A DNA stretch of 38,106 nt from Clostridia bacterium (GTDB lineage: Bacteria > Bacillota > Clostridia > UMGS1810): NCBI GenBank assembly GCA_017621495.1, contig JAGATB010000027.1:1-38106 (forward strand), written 5' to 3'. The position numbers were made by a program, and so were the translations under genes. Numbering within the stretch: the first letter of the stretch is position 1; each line of letters begins with the position of its first letter. Of the stretch, positions 1 to 7,914 are shown one piece after another. A model generated the notes under the pieces. The model ran no database searches. It saw nothing but the letters and a program-made list of their open reading frames with translations, and was not told the origin of the DNA.

Positions 1-97
1 TCAAATTAACGAGAACCTCATTACTTTTTATATGCTGTTCATTTTTCAAAGACCAAGTGTCATCCTGCTTTATGAGGTGTACCCTCTCGCAAGCGAC
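1..97 (-). other. rRNA operon leader with boxA, probably just before 16S
   Basis: Read on the minus strand, this is the transcribed leader downstream of the promoter at 104-132. It contains TGGTCTTTGAAAA (43-55), which resembles the boxA antitermination site and the conserved CTTTGAAAA.TGAACA stretch found before 16S and 23S genes in Firmicutes. The last bases on the minus strand read AATTTGA, which is how the sequence just before or at the 16S 5' end (GAGTTTGATC) commonly reads. The rRNA gene itself lies outside the window, so this is inference. A contig ending here would fit assembly collapse at a multicopy rRNA operon. A 23S leader is a less likely alternative because the promoter is so close. 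Confidence 0.65.
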
Positions 98-103
98 TTG
101 TAT

Positions 104-132
104 ATGATACCACAACATACTTCATTTGTCAA
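104..132 (-). promoter_or_regulatory. Strong sigma-A promoter of putative rRNA operon
   Basis: On the minus strand the sequence shows TTGACA (127-132), a 17-base spacer and TATCAT (104-109). The -35 is perfect and the -10 has one mismatch. The upstream side (133-200 on the plus strand) is almost pure A/T with long A and T runs, as expected of an UP element. Transcription would start near 97 and run off the left edge into the boxA leader. The match is seen directly; rRNA as the target is inferred from the leader. Confidence 0.75.
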
Positions 133-257
133 CACTTTTTTCAACAAAATTCTATTTTTTTTTTACAAAAAAACTATTAAAATAAAAAATAGCTAAATTA
201 GATTGACAACTATATATAGTAATTGACTTTTTTAACAAAATTATCATATTTTTTTAA

Positions 258-286
258 TGGATTATTTTATCGAAGTGTGTTATAAT
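258..286 (+). promoter_or_regulatory. Probable promoter of carboxypeptidase-like gene
   Basis: A consensus TATAAT (281-286) is preceded by TGT (278-280), which makes an extended -10. A weak -35-like TGGATT sits at 258-263 with a 17-base spacer. The ribosome site GGGAGG (310-315) and ATG at 323 follow at normal distances. Positions 133-257 between this promoter and the divergent rRNA promoter are AT-rich. They hold two ATTGAC copies but no gene that I can see. Confidence 0.55.
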
Positions 287-322
287 TTAAAATATATTAT
301 ACATAACAAGGGAGGATATTGA

Positions 323-1606
323 ATGAAAAGAAATCTTTTTCTAATATTATTACTTATTTATATAATCACAAACACAATACAGCCGATTATGGCAAAGACC
401 AATAACCCTGAGCTTAGTGCAAATGCTGCTTTACTTGTAGATGTATCTACAGGCAGAGCGTTGTACAAGAAAAACACAACCGAAAAAATACAACCGGGAG
501 GATTCACAAAAATAATGACTGCAATTGTAGCTATGGAATGTATGGTTAATAAAAACGAAACCGTAGTGGCAGATGTAAACACATTGGCAAGCTATGATTA
601 TTCTTTCGGACACATGGGAATACTTGCCGGAGAGATGCTGACATTAAATGACCTTCTTCACGGTATGCTTGTTTACGAAGCAGGAGATGCAGCTGAGGTA
701 ATTGCCGAGTATTCATTGGAATCAAGAAGTGACTTTATTAAAAAAATGAACAGCAAGGCTGTGGAAATAGGAGCGCTTAACACAAAATTCACAAATCCGA
801 CAGGATTTCCTGACAAAAAGCAATATTCAACACTTGAAGATATTTATAAAATCACTAAATATGCTATGGAGAACCCATACTTCAGAGAAATTGTCAAAAC
901 ACAGAGATATGAAATGCAGCCAACAAATAAATATAAGCAAAACAGGTATCTTGACAATACCAATAAATTTATAACTGCTTATTCCACAGATAAGTATTAC
1001 ACATCAAAAGCCAAAGGTATCAAAACTTCATATATTGACAATAAAAACTGCGGTTTAATACTACAATATGAAAATGAGCAAATGAAGCTAATGTCACTCA
1101 TAGCTGAAGCACCATATAACGGCGAAACAAATTATGCCTACGAAGACTCATCGTCACTTATTAATTACGGATTGAATTTTTATACAAACGTAAAGGTTAT
1201 ATCAGAAAGCGATATTATGGCTGAAATAGATTTACCTAACGGCAAACAAACTGACAGAATCCTACTTGAAGCTACTAAAGATATATATGTTAATTTGCCT
1301 AAGGAATATGATAAAGATAAGTTAAAAACAAAAGTAGAGCTTGAAAATAACATTAAGGCTCCACTCAGCAAAGGAAAAGTATTGGGAGTGGTAAAGGTAT
1401 TATACGATGGCGAAGAATATATAAGCACACCTCTTACTTCTCCAATCACCGTGGAAGCAGACAATATCAAAGGTTTTTTCAAAAAAATATGGTCTGTATT
1501 AACTTCTCCGGCACTCTTGGTAACACTTGGTATTTTGCTTATCATTTTGGTGTGGAGTATACTTATATTTAATAGGAAAAAGGTATATAAAATAGACAGA
1601 AAATAA
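323..1606 (+). CDS. DacF-like S11 carboxypeptidase homologue, catalytic residues lost
   Basis: This is a 427-residue membrane-anchored relative of D-alanyl-D-alanine carboxypeptidases (peptidase family S11), which trim peptidoglycan stem peptides outside the membrane. It has a signal peptide (about 1-24), the penicillin-binding fold, a C-terminal beta domain and a transmembrane anchor near 399-418 followed by a basic tail. Family landmarks are present: GHMGILAGE, LLHGML, FTNPTGFPD. The three active-site motifs are not intact. SxxK reads GFTK (Gly60, Lys63), so the nucleophile serine is gone. The SxN motif aligns to Glu119-Ala120-Gly121. KTG reads KTS (234-236). The frame is open over full length, so it is a pseudoenzyme rather than a pseudogene. 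A binding or regulatory role at the wall is a guess. Start ATG 323 follows AAGGGAGGA. Confidence 0.85.
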   Translation: MKRNLFLILLLIYIITNTIQPIMAKTNNPELSANAALLVDVSTGRALYKKNTTEKIQPGGFTKIMTAIVAMECMVNKNETVVADVNTLASYDYSFGHMGILAGEMLTLNDLLHGMLVYEAGDAAEVIAEYSLESRSDFIKKMNSKAVEIGALNTKFTNPTGFPDKKQYSTLEDIYKITKYAMENPYFREIVKTQRYEMQPTNKYKQNRYLDNTNKFITAYSTDKYYTSKAKGIKTSYIDNKNCGLILQYENEQMKLMSLIAEAPYNGETNYAYEDSSSLINYGLNFYTNVKVISESDIMAEIDLPNGKQTDRILLEATKDIYVNLPKEYDKDKLKTKVELENNIKAPLSKGKVLGVVKVLYDGEEYISTPLTSPITVEADNIKGFFKKIWSVLTSPALLVTLGILLIILVWSILIFNRKKVYKIDRK

Positions 1607-1612
1607 ATTAAT

Positions 1613-1651
1613 AATTAAAGCCTCAAAGAATAACTCTCTGAGGCTTTAATT
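1613..1651. terminator. Bidirectional intrinsic terminator
   Basis: A perfect 13-base-pair stem (AATTAAAGCCTCA, 1613-1625, with its complement at 1639-1651) encloses a 13-base loop. T-rich sequence follows on the plus strand (TATTTTAT), and A-rich sequence on the other side gives a T-rich tail on the minus strand. It lies between the convergent carboxypeptidase-like gene and rdgB and can serve both. Confidence 0.8.
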
Positions 1652-1654
1652 ATT

Positions 1655-2239
1655 TTATAGGATAGCATTTAAAAATTCGGACAATTTACCAATAGCAACA
1701 CTACGGTGGCTGATTTGATTTTTTTCAGCATCAGTAAGCTCTGCAAAAGTTTTATCATAGGGCGGATAATAGAATACCGGATCAAATCCGAAACCGTTCT
1801 CCCCTTTTAAAATATTGGTGATATAACCATCACAGGTTCCTTCAAAGCTATATTCAGAGCCATCGGGAAGTATCAGAGCTATAACACTGACAAATCTTGC
1901 ACTTCTGCCTTCAAAAGGTACTCCGTCAAGATTTTTTAAAAGTTTCTCTATCCCCTGCAACGGAGTGGTATTATCACCTGCATATCTGGCGCTGTATACA
2001 CCGGGTTCACCATTGAGATAGTCAACCATGAGACCACTGTCATCAGCAATAATGGCACATTGAGTATGGGATTTGAGTGCTCTTGCTTTAAGAAACGCAT
2101 TCTCAACAAAAGTTTCACCAGTCTCCTCAACATCAATGTCGATTCCAATTTCCGATTGGCTCATAACATTGTGCGGAGCAAGGATGTTTTTAATTTCCCT
2201 TACTTTTCCCTGATTATTTGTAGCTACAATAATGTCCAT
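1655..2239 (-). CDS. rdgB: XTP/dITP (non-canonical purine NTP) pyrophosphatase, RdgB/HAM1
   Basis: The 194-residue protein belongs to the HAM1/RdgB family, which hydrolyses ITP, dITP and XTP to monophosphate and pyrophosphate and so keeps deaminated purines out of DNA and RNA. The N-terminal ATNNQGK substrate-binding motif, IADDSGL (about 64-70, catalytic Asp), GEPGVYSARYAG, and NGFGFDPVFYYP are all present, and the length is typical. AAAGGA precedes the ATG. It starts 21 bases after galK and ends at the shared terminator, so it is most likely the last gene of a galT-galK-rdgB unit. It has no functional link to galactose; Clostridia often place it with housekeeping genes. Confidence 0.93.
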   Translation of the reverse strand: MDIIVATNNQGKVREIKNILAPHNVMSQSEIGIDIDVEETGETFVENAFLKARALKSHTQCAIIADDSGLMVDYLNGEPGVYSARYAGDNTTPLQGIEKLLKNLDGVPFEGRSARFVSVIALILPDGSEYSFEGTCDGYITNILKGENGFGFDPVFYYPPYDKTFAELTDAEKNQISHRSVAIGKLSEFLNAIL

Positions 2240-2260
2240 GTTTAATATTCCTTTCGCTAT

Positions 2261-3451
2261 TTAGAAATCAATGATTTCTTTACCGCCATCGCCAATATCA
2301 GATACATAAAACTCAGGAACTATACCTGTTCTGGCAGTATAATTTTTACCTACTTGTTCAATGAATCTGTCAACACTATCTTCTTTGACAATGCTTACAG
2401 TGCAGCCCCCAAAGCCGCCGCCTGTCATTCTTGAGCCAATAACACCATCAATTTTTCTGGCTTCTTCTACCATGACATCAAGCTCATCGCCTGTAACTTC
2501 ATAATCATATCTTAAAGAATCACCGGAGGCATTCATGTATGAGCCAAAAGCTTTAACATCACCGTTTTTCAAAGCTTCAACAGATTTTAAAACACGATCA
2601 TCCTCATAAATGACATGCTTAATCCTCTTTAAGATAACATCATCTTCTATCAAGTGCTTATTTGCTTCAAATTCTTCGACAGAAATCTCTCCCAGACATT
2701 TTTTGCCCGGCAAAGCCGCACTTAATATTTTGTAGCCTTGTTCACATTCAGCACGTCTTTCATTGTATTTAGAGGCACCGAGAGAATGCTTCTTTTTTGT
2801 ATTGGAAAGAACTATTTTCATGCCGTTAAGAAGTATGGGTGCGTAATCAAAAGAAAGGTCATCACACTTAAGAAAAATAGCGTGGTCTTTCTTGCCCATT
2901 GCTGATGCAAACTGGTCCATAATACCGCAATTAACACCACAGTACTGATTTTCTGCTTTTTGACCGAGCTTTGCCATCTCTATCATGTCGACATCTTTTA
3001 TGATACCATTCTTTTCATTTGAAAAAGTGGCAAAACAAAGTGCAGTTGCTACTTCAATGGCTGCAGAAGAAGAAAGTCCGCTTCCGTGAGGTACTGTATC
3101 ATCATATAGCATATCACAGCCTACTATATCATAACCAGCCTCCTGAAGTACGTATGCTACACCAAGCTGATAATTGCCCCACTTCAAATCACGATATGAA
3201 TCCAATTTATCAATATCAGCTTCTACCATGATATCAAGGTCTGTAGCTTTAAGCCTTATTATATTATCATTTCTTTTTCGAACGACAATGGTTGTACACA
3301 TAGTAAGAGCAGCAGGAAATACAAATCCGCCATTATAATCAGTATGCTCTCCTATCATATTTACTCTGCCGGGTGATTGAAATACTCTCAGATCATCTTT
3401 TGACCCACCGTACAATTTGATGAATTCATTAATTATGCTGTTTAGTTCCAC
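2261..3451 (-). CDS. galK: Galactokinase
   Basis: GalK phosphorylates alpha-D-galactose at C1 with ATP, the first committed step of the Leloir pathway. The GHMP-kinase motifs are clear: PGRVNMIGEHTDYNGG (about 27-42, galactokinase signature), PHGSGLSSSAA (about 121-131, phosphate loop) and TGGGFGGCTVSIV near the C-terminus. The start is chosen at GTG 3451 because AAGGAGGAG lies 6-8 bases upstream. The frame is open to a TTG at 3472, but that codon lacks a ribosome site and would overlap the end of galT. The resulting protein is 396 residues, close to the usual 390. It is cotranscribed with galT, 14 bases upstream. No galE or galM is present in the window. Confidence 0.95.
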   Translation of the reverse strand: MELNSIINEFIKLYGGSKDDLRVFQSPGRVNMIGEHTDYNGGFVFPAALTMCTTIVVRKRNDNIIRLKATDLDIMVEADIDKLDSYRDLKWGNYQLGVAYVLQEAGYDIVGCDMLYDDTVPHGSGLSSSAAIEVATALCFATFSNEKNGIIKDVDMIEMAKLGQKAENQYCGVNCGIMDQFASAMGKKDHAIFLKCDDLSFDYAPILLNGMKIVLSNTKKKHSLGASKYNERRAECEQGYKILSAALPGKKCLGEISVEEFEANKHLIEDDVILKRIKHVIYEDDRVLKSVEALKNGDVKAFGSYMNASGDSLRYDYEVTGDELDVMVEEARKIDGVIGSRMTGGGFGGCTVSIVKEDSVDRFIEQVGKNYTARTGIVPEFYVSDIGDGGKEIIDF

Positions 3452-3465
3452 TGTAATCTCCTCCT

Positions 3466-4458
3466 TTACCAATTCTTGGCAAGATCGCTATTCATAAATT
3501 TATCATAAGCGCCACGCAGTTCATTGGAAACAACTTCAGGAGCTGTTGTATTGCAGTGAGCCCACACTCCTGTTTCGCTTGATGCATTGAACTTTTGTTT
3601 ATCTTTAGAACGCATCGGCGGGAAGAATTCGATGTGGAAATGGTAATAATCACTCGTATCTTCACTGTTTACCGGACTTTGGTGCATGCACATCATATAC
3701 GGGAACTTGTAATCGAAAAGACTATCAAGCATGCCGACGGTTTTTTTGAGAATATCAGCAAGAGCTGCCTTCTCATCTTCGGTAAAATCAGCCAAATTCT
3801 GCATATGCCTTTTCGCACCTATATACACACCATAGGGATATTCACTGTAGAATGGCAAAAATGTAATAAAGTGCTCATTCTCAATTATCACTCTCTGTTT
3901 GAAATTAATTTCCTCTTTAAGCATATCACAGATAAGACAGTTTCCGGTTTTTTCAAAATGCTCTTTTGAAGATTCAAGCTCAAGCTCAATCTTCTTGGGT
4001 ATGTATGAATATCCATAAATCTGACCGTGAGGATGAGGCATCGTAACGCCAACCACTTCTCCGCGGTTTTCAAATATGAATACATATTTGATTTTTTCGT
4101 CCTTTGACAGTTCTGTAAATCTATCCTGCCACAAATCAACAAGCTTCTTTATATGAGATACCTCAAGTTCGGGAAGAGTTGTTGTGTGTTCCGGAGAATA
4201 AAGTATAACCTCACATTTACCATAACCGGGTTTGGTTTGGTAAATGCCGGTGGCAACATCGTCCGGTACGGGAGGATTCTGCGAAAGTGCAGGGAAGTCA
4301 TTGTCATACTTCATTACATCGTATGTCTCTTTGATTTTGTCATTATCGGGATTAGGACAGAAGGGACACCAATCCTTTGGCATCTGGGGTCTGTTCTGTC
4401 TGTGTGATGCAATCATCACCCAATCTTTGGTAAGGGGATTAAATCTTAATTCTGCCAT
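3466..4458 (-). CDS. galT: Galactose-1-phosphate uridylyltransferase
   Basis: GalT exchanges UMP between UDP-glucose and galactose 1-phosphate through a covalent uridylyl-histidine intermediate. The 330-residue protein shows the HPHGQ active site (142-146, catalytic His144) and Cys31/Cys34 in WCPFCPNPDN, which together with later histidines form the zinc site of the HIT-like class I enzymes. A second HxH-containing segment, YHFHIEFFPP, is also present. Many Firmicutes carry the larger class II GalT instead, so this is the shorter type. GGAGG lies 7 bases before ATG 4458. It is the first gene after the promoter at 4515-4543. Confidence 0.95.
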   Translation of the reverse strand: MAELRFNPLTKDWVMIASHRQNRPQMPKDWCPFCPNPDNDKIKETYDVMKYDNDFPALSQNPPVPDDVATGIYQTKPGYGKCEVILYSPEHTTTLPELEVSHIKKLVDLWQDRFTELSKDEKIKYVFIFENRGEVVGVTMPHPHGQIYGYSYIPKKIELELESSKEHFEKTGNCLICDMLKEEINFKQRVIIENEHFITFLPFYSEYPYGVYIGAKRHMQNLADFTEDEKAALADILKKTVGMLDSLFDYKFPYMMCMHQSPVNSEDTSDYYHFHIEFFPPMRSKDKQKFNASSETGVWAHCNTTAPEVVSNELRGAYDKFMNSDLAKNW

Positions 4459-4514
4459 GTTATACCTCCAAGATTAAATTATGTGTTATTTAACGTTATT
4501 TTGTATTATTTACT

Positions 4515-4543
4515 ATTATATACCATAAAAAATATATAGTCAA
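4515..4543 (-). promoter_or_regulatory. Promoter of galT-galK-rdgB
   Basis: On the minus strand the sequence reads TTGACT (4538-4543), a 17-base spacer, then TATAAT (4515-4520). It begins three bases after the methyltransferase stop codon, and I see no terminator between them, so read-through from the lon operon may also reach gal. A small palindrome, TAACGTTA (4491-4498), lies in the 5' leader and could be part of an operator, but it is too short to claim. Confidence 0.75.
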
Positions 4544-4546
4544 TGG

Positions 4547-5296
4547 TTATTTCTTTTTTAAAACTACAAATATTCTTTCGTCATCTTCCCGGGGCGGGTC
4601 TTCACTTAATTCTCCGTATATACCCACTGTATCAAGCGAATTTATAACAGCAAGCTTCTGCAGAAACTCTGTTTTGTAATATCGCTGCTCATGATGCTCT
4701 GTGAATCTGCGATACATATCACCCTTATCATCACCTACAAAAAAATTGAGATAAAAATCAAGCAAACCATCTTCGTAGTAATTCTCCCAGGTGTAAAACA
4801 CATTTTCCTTTTCATAAGCAAACGTGTTGTTTCCAAGGATGTTTGCAAACTTGTGTTTTGTGTTAATATCGAAGATAAAGATACCGCCGGGATTCAGGTA
4901 ATTAGCGACAAGAGCAAATAACCTCTCTAGTGCATCGGTATCGGTAATATAATTAATTGTATCAAGCATGCATAAAAAAACATCTACTGTTCCGTAAAGC
5001 TCAAAATCGCATATATCCTGATTTAAGAACAAAATTCTGCCGTCGGTATTTTTGGATACGGCAATACTGAGCATGCTGTCAGAAGAATCTATGCCTATGC
5101 AATCATATCCCTTAGAATTAAGAATGGAGCACACGGTGCCGGTACCGCAACCAAGATCGCACACCAGCTCAGGACTGCTGCCGAAATGTTTACGGATAAG
5201 TTTTTCTATATAATCTGTCCTCAGCTCATATTCCACATCATCTGTAAGAAAATCATATACATCTGCAAAGCGTCCGTAGCTTGTTTCTTCAAACAT
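4547..5296 (-). CDS. Class I SAM-dependent methyltransferase, substrate unknown
   Basis: This 249-residue soluble protein has the Rossmann-type methyltransferase fold. Motif I DLGCGTG sits at 47-53, the acidic residue binding the SAM ribose is in CIGIDSS (Asp70), and FLNQDICDFEL and LNPGGIFIFDI correspond to motifs II-III and post-motif strands. The N-terminal YGRFADVYDFLTDDVEY segment is common in small-molecule or unassigned methyltransferases of Clostridia. Its stop and start context shows tight coupling: the yerC stop overlaps its ATG by one base (TGATG). It is the last gene of the lon-ysxC-pcrA-yerC unit. The methyl acceptor cannot be inferred from sequence. Confidence 0.85.
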   Translation of the reverse strand: MFEETSYGRFADVYDFLTDDVEYELRTDYIEKLIRKHFGSSPELVCDLGCGTGTVCSILNSKGYDCIGIDSSDSMLSIAVSKNTDGRILFLNQDICDFELYGTVDVFLCMLDTINYITDTDALERLFALVANYLNPGGIFIFDINTKHKFANILGNNTFAYEKENVFYTWENYYEDGLLDFYLNFFVGDDKGDMYRRFTEHHEQRYYKTEFLQKLAVINSLDTVGIYGELSEDPPREDDERIFVVLKKK

Positions 5297-5616
5297 CAGT
5301 CATCCTCCGTAAGCTCACCGGAATCAGATTTCGCAGACAGCTTTTCAAGGACATTTTTGTATCCGTCTTCACCGTAGGTTAATGCATTATTAACACGGCT
5401 GATAGTAGCTGTACTTGCTCCGGTTTTTGCAACTATATCACTATATACCCTGCGGTCATTTAGCATAGCGGCAACCTCCAATCTCTGTGCCATAGCTTTA
5501 ACCTCGGAAACCGTACATAAATCCGCCAAAAAATCAAGGCAATCATCGGTGTTGTCAATACAGACAAATGCTTTGGCAAGATTAAGAATATTTTTATCAT
5601 TGAACTTTTTTATCAT
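5296..5616 (-). CDS. yerC: YerC/YecD family TrpR-like DNA-binding protein
   Basis: The 106-residue protein matches the YerC/YecD group of the Trp-repressor superfamily. These are small all-helical proteins with a helix-turn-helix, here about 57-78 (YSDIVAKTGASTATISRVNN). The family is widespread in Firmicutes and often sits beside pcrA, as it does here (36 bases downstream). What it senses or regulates is not established for most members. The region LTYGEDGYKNVL after the helix-turn-helix is characteristic. AGCAGGTG precedes ATG 5616. It overlaps the downstream methyltransferase by one base, so the two are probably translated together. Confidence 0.88.
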   Translation of the reverse strand: MIKKFNDKNILNLAKAFVCIDNTDDCLDFLADLCTVSEVKAMAQRLEVAAMLNDRRVYSDIVAKTGASTATISRVNNALTYGEDGYKNVLEKLSAKSDSGELTEDD

Positions 5617-5652
5617 TACAGTACACCTGCTTTCTCTGTGAGTTAAATGGTG

Positions 5653-7908
5653 TCATATTTTCTTGAGTTTGGCGATTGATGCCATGAGATTTTTAGTGCC
5701 GACATTATCAAAAAGTATCTCTACAAGATGATCATTGCCGCTGGGGGTAACAGATACAATCATACCGTCGCCGAATTTTCTGTGGTGAACTCTGTCACCT
5801 TTCTTCATGCTAAAATCAGATGTCGTTGTTTTAAGTGCGGATGCTGTAACCATACTGTATTTATCCGTAATTGAGCTTACAGACATTTTTGGCTTGCCAA
5901 ATGCTGATCCGGCACTGAAATTATCAGAAGATTTATATGAACTGTATGTTGATGACAAATCATAATTTCTGGCAATAAAATTGCGTTTTTGCGACGCATC
6001 ATCTATAAGCTCATCTGGAATTTCATCTACAAACGGTGACAAAAGCTGCGGTGAGGTGGTTCCGTAAATTGTGCGGTATCTGGCTGCCGTTATATAGAGT
6101 TTTTCCTTTGCACGGGTGATACCTACATAACAAAGTCTTCTCTCCTCCTCCATGCCGCCCTCTTCCATTTCTGACATTTGACTGGGGAAAAGACCTTTTT
6201 CCATGCCGCACATAAATACAACCGGAAACTCAAGTCCCTTTGCGGAGTGCAGTGTCATCAATACTACAGCATCCTGCTCACTGTCAAGATTATCAACATC
6301 TGACACAAGGGAAATATTATCCAAAAAACCCTCAAACGTAGGAGCATCAACTTCGTTCTGATACTCGTATGCTTTCGAACGGAATTCCTCTATATTTTCT
6401 ATGCGGCTGCGAGCTTCCTCGGGAGACTCTGCCAATACGGAATCGGTATATCCTGTTTTTTGCAGCATATCGTCAATCAGGGCTGTAACCGGAACCGAAT
6501 TTTTCTTAGCAATCAAGTCATTGATTACAGATACAAATTCCTTTATTTTCAGCGTTGCTCTGCCGAGAGCCTCATCATATTCGGAATCTGTAATAATATC
6601 AAACATACTTTTACCAACGCTTGAAGCCAATGCCTGTATTTTTGAAACAGTGGTGTCACCTATACCGCGTTTGGGCACGTTAATTATTCTGGTAAGGTTG
6701 ATATCATCTGCCGGATTATATATTATCCTGAGATACGCAAGTATGTCTTTGATTTCTTTTCTGTCGTAGAATCTCAACCCTGCCAGAATTCTGTATGGAC
6801 ATGTAAGATTTTCTTCAAATGCACGAGTTTGAGCATTGGTACGATATAATACAGCAAAATCATTATACCTGTATTTACCGCTGTGCACCAGTCTTTCTAT
6901 GCAATTATTTATGTAGGATGCTTCACTTATCTGGTCATCCAGAACACTTAGAGTAATCTTATCACCTTCTCCGGAAGAAGTCCAGAGTTTTTTTGATTTT
7001 CTACCTTTGTTGTTTTTAATCACGTCATTAGCTGCATCCAAGATAGTCTGTGTGGAACGGTAATTTTGTTCAAGCTTAATGGTCTTTGCCTCTTTGAACT
7101 GCTTTTCAAAATCAAGAATATTTGTGATGTCGGCACCGCGGAATTTATATATACTCTGGTCATCGTCACCCACAACACACAGATTTCGGTGTTTGGCAGC
7201 CAATAATGCCACAAGGCGATATTGGATATTATTTGTATCCTGATACTCGTCTACAAGAATATATTTAAACTTGTTCTGGTAATACTCCAATACATCCGGA
7301 CACTTAGTGAAAAGTTCTACTGTTTTATTGAGCAAGTCATCAAAGTCCAAAGAGTTATTATCTTCAAGTCTTTTTTGATACAATCGATATATTTTAGCGA
7401 TGGTTTTTTGCTTGAAGTCATAGACACTGTTTTCAAATTCATCCGGTGTAATGCCTTTGTTTTTGCAATCAGATATCCTTGAAAGAAGCATTTTTACCGG
7501 GTACATATCCTCGCTTACATTGGATGCCTTGATACAGTCCTTTACAAGACGTTTCTGGTCATTGGTGTCATATACGTTAAATGCGCTTGTATATTTAGTA
7601 CCCATCTTTTCGATATCGTAGCGCAGTATTCTGAGGCAAGCACTGTGGAAGGTCTTAATCCACATATCGCCTGCATCATCAGGAACAAGCTTTGAAATTC
7701 TGGTGAGCATCTCTGCTGCTGCTTTGTTAGTAAATGTAATTGCTAAAATCTGCCAGGGTCTCGCCTTTTTTTGCTCTATAATATGCGCTATTCTACGGGT
7801 AAGAACTGTTGTCTTGCCACTGCCGGCACCGGCTAAAACAAGCAGAGGCCCGTCTGTAGTAAGAACAGCCTGTGCCTGTTCGCTATTAAGTCCTTCTAAA
7901 ATGCTCAT
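5653..7908 (-). CDS. pcrA: ATP-dependent DNA helicase PcrA (UvrD/Rep family)
   Basis: PcrA is a superfamily 1A 3'-5' helicase of Gram-positive bacteria, used in nucleotide excision repair, in clearing RecA and in rolling-circle replication. The 751-residue length is typical. Walker A AGAGSGKT is at 26-33, followed by VDEYQDTN (Walker B), GDDDQSIYKFRGAD (motif III), LEQNYRST (motif IV), TLHSAKGLEFPVVF (motif V) and YVGITRAKEKL (motif VI). The C-terminal KKGDRVHHRKFGDGMIVSV is the Tudor-like RNA-polymerase-binding domain. Its GAGGA ribosome site lies in the last codons of ysxC, six bases upstream, so translation is probably coupled. Confidence 0.97.
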   Translation of the reverse strand: MSILEGLNSEQAQAVLTTDGPLLVLAGAGSGKTTVLTRRIAHIIEQKKARPWQILAITFTNKAAAEMLTRISKLVPDDAGDMWIKTFHSACLRILRYDIEKMGTKYTSAFNVYDTNDQKRLVKDCIKASNVSEDMYPVKMLLSRISDCKNKGITPDEFENSVYDFKQKTIAKIYRLYQKRLEDNNSLDFDDLLNKTVELFTKCPDVLEYYQNKFKYILVDEYQDTNNIQYRLVALLAAKHRNLCVVGDDDQSIYKFRGADITNILDFEKQFKEAKTIKLEQNYRSTQTILDAANDVIKNNKGRKSKKLWTSSGEGDKITLSVLDDQISEASYINNCIERLVHSGKYRYNDFAVLYRTNAQTRAFEENLTCPYRILAGLRFYDRKEIKDILAYLRIIYNPADDINLTRIINVPKRGIGDTTVSKIQALASSVGKSMFDIITDSEYDEALGRATLKIKEFVSVINDLIAKKNSVPVTALIDDMLQKTGYTDSVLAESPEEARSRIENIEEFRSKAYEYQNEVDAPTFEGFLDNISLVSDVDNLDSEQDAVVLMTLHSAKGLEFPVVFMCGMEKGLFPSQMSEMEEGGMEEERRLCYVGITRAKEKLYITAARYRTIYGTTSPQLLSPFVDEIPDELIDDASQKRNFIARNYDLSSTYSSYKSSDNFSAGSAFGKPKMSVSSITDKYSMVTASALKTTTSDFSMKKGDRVHHRKFGDGMIVSVTPSGNDHLVEILFDNVGTKNLMASIAKLKKI

Positions 7909-7914
7909 TTGTAT

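Noticed and set aside
203..228. TTGACA at 203-208 as -35 of another plus-strand promoter
   Set aside because: No acceptable -10 hexamer lies 16-18 bases downstream; the extended -10 at 278-286 is a better choice.
323..1606. Labelling the carboxypeptidase-like gene a pseudogene
   Set aside because: There is no frameshift or stop, the signal peptide, anchor, promoter and ribosome site are intact, and only the active-site residues differ.
3449..3472. Longer galK reading frame starting at TTG 3472
   Set aside because: The TTG has no ribosome site and lies within the galT end; GTG 3451 has AAGGAGG at proper spacing and gives the usual family length.
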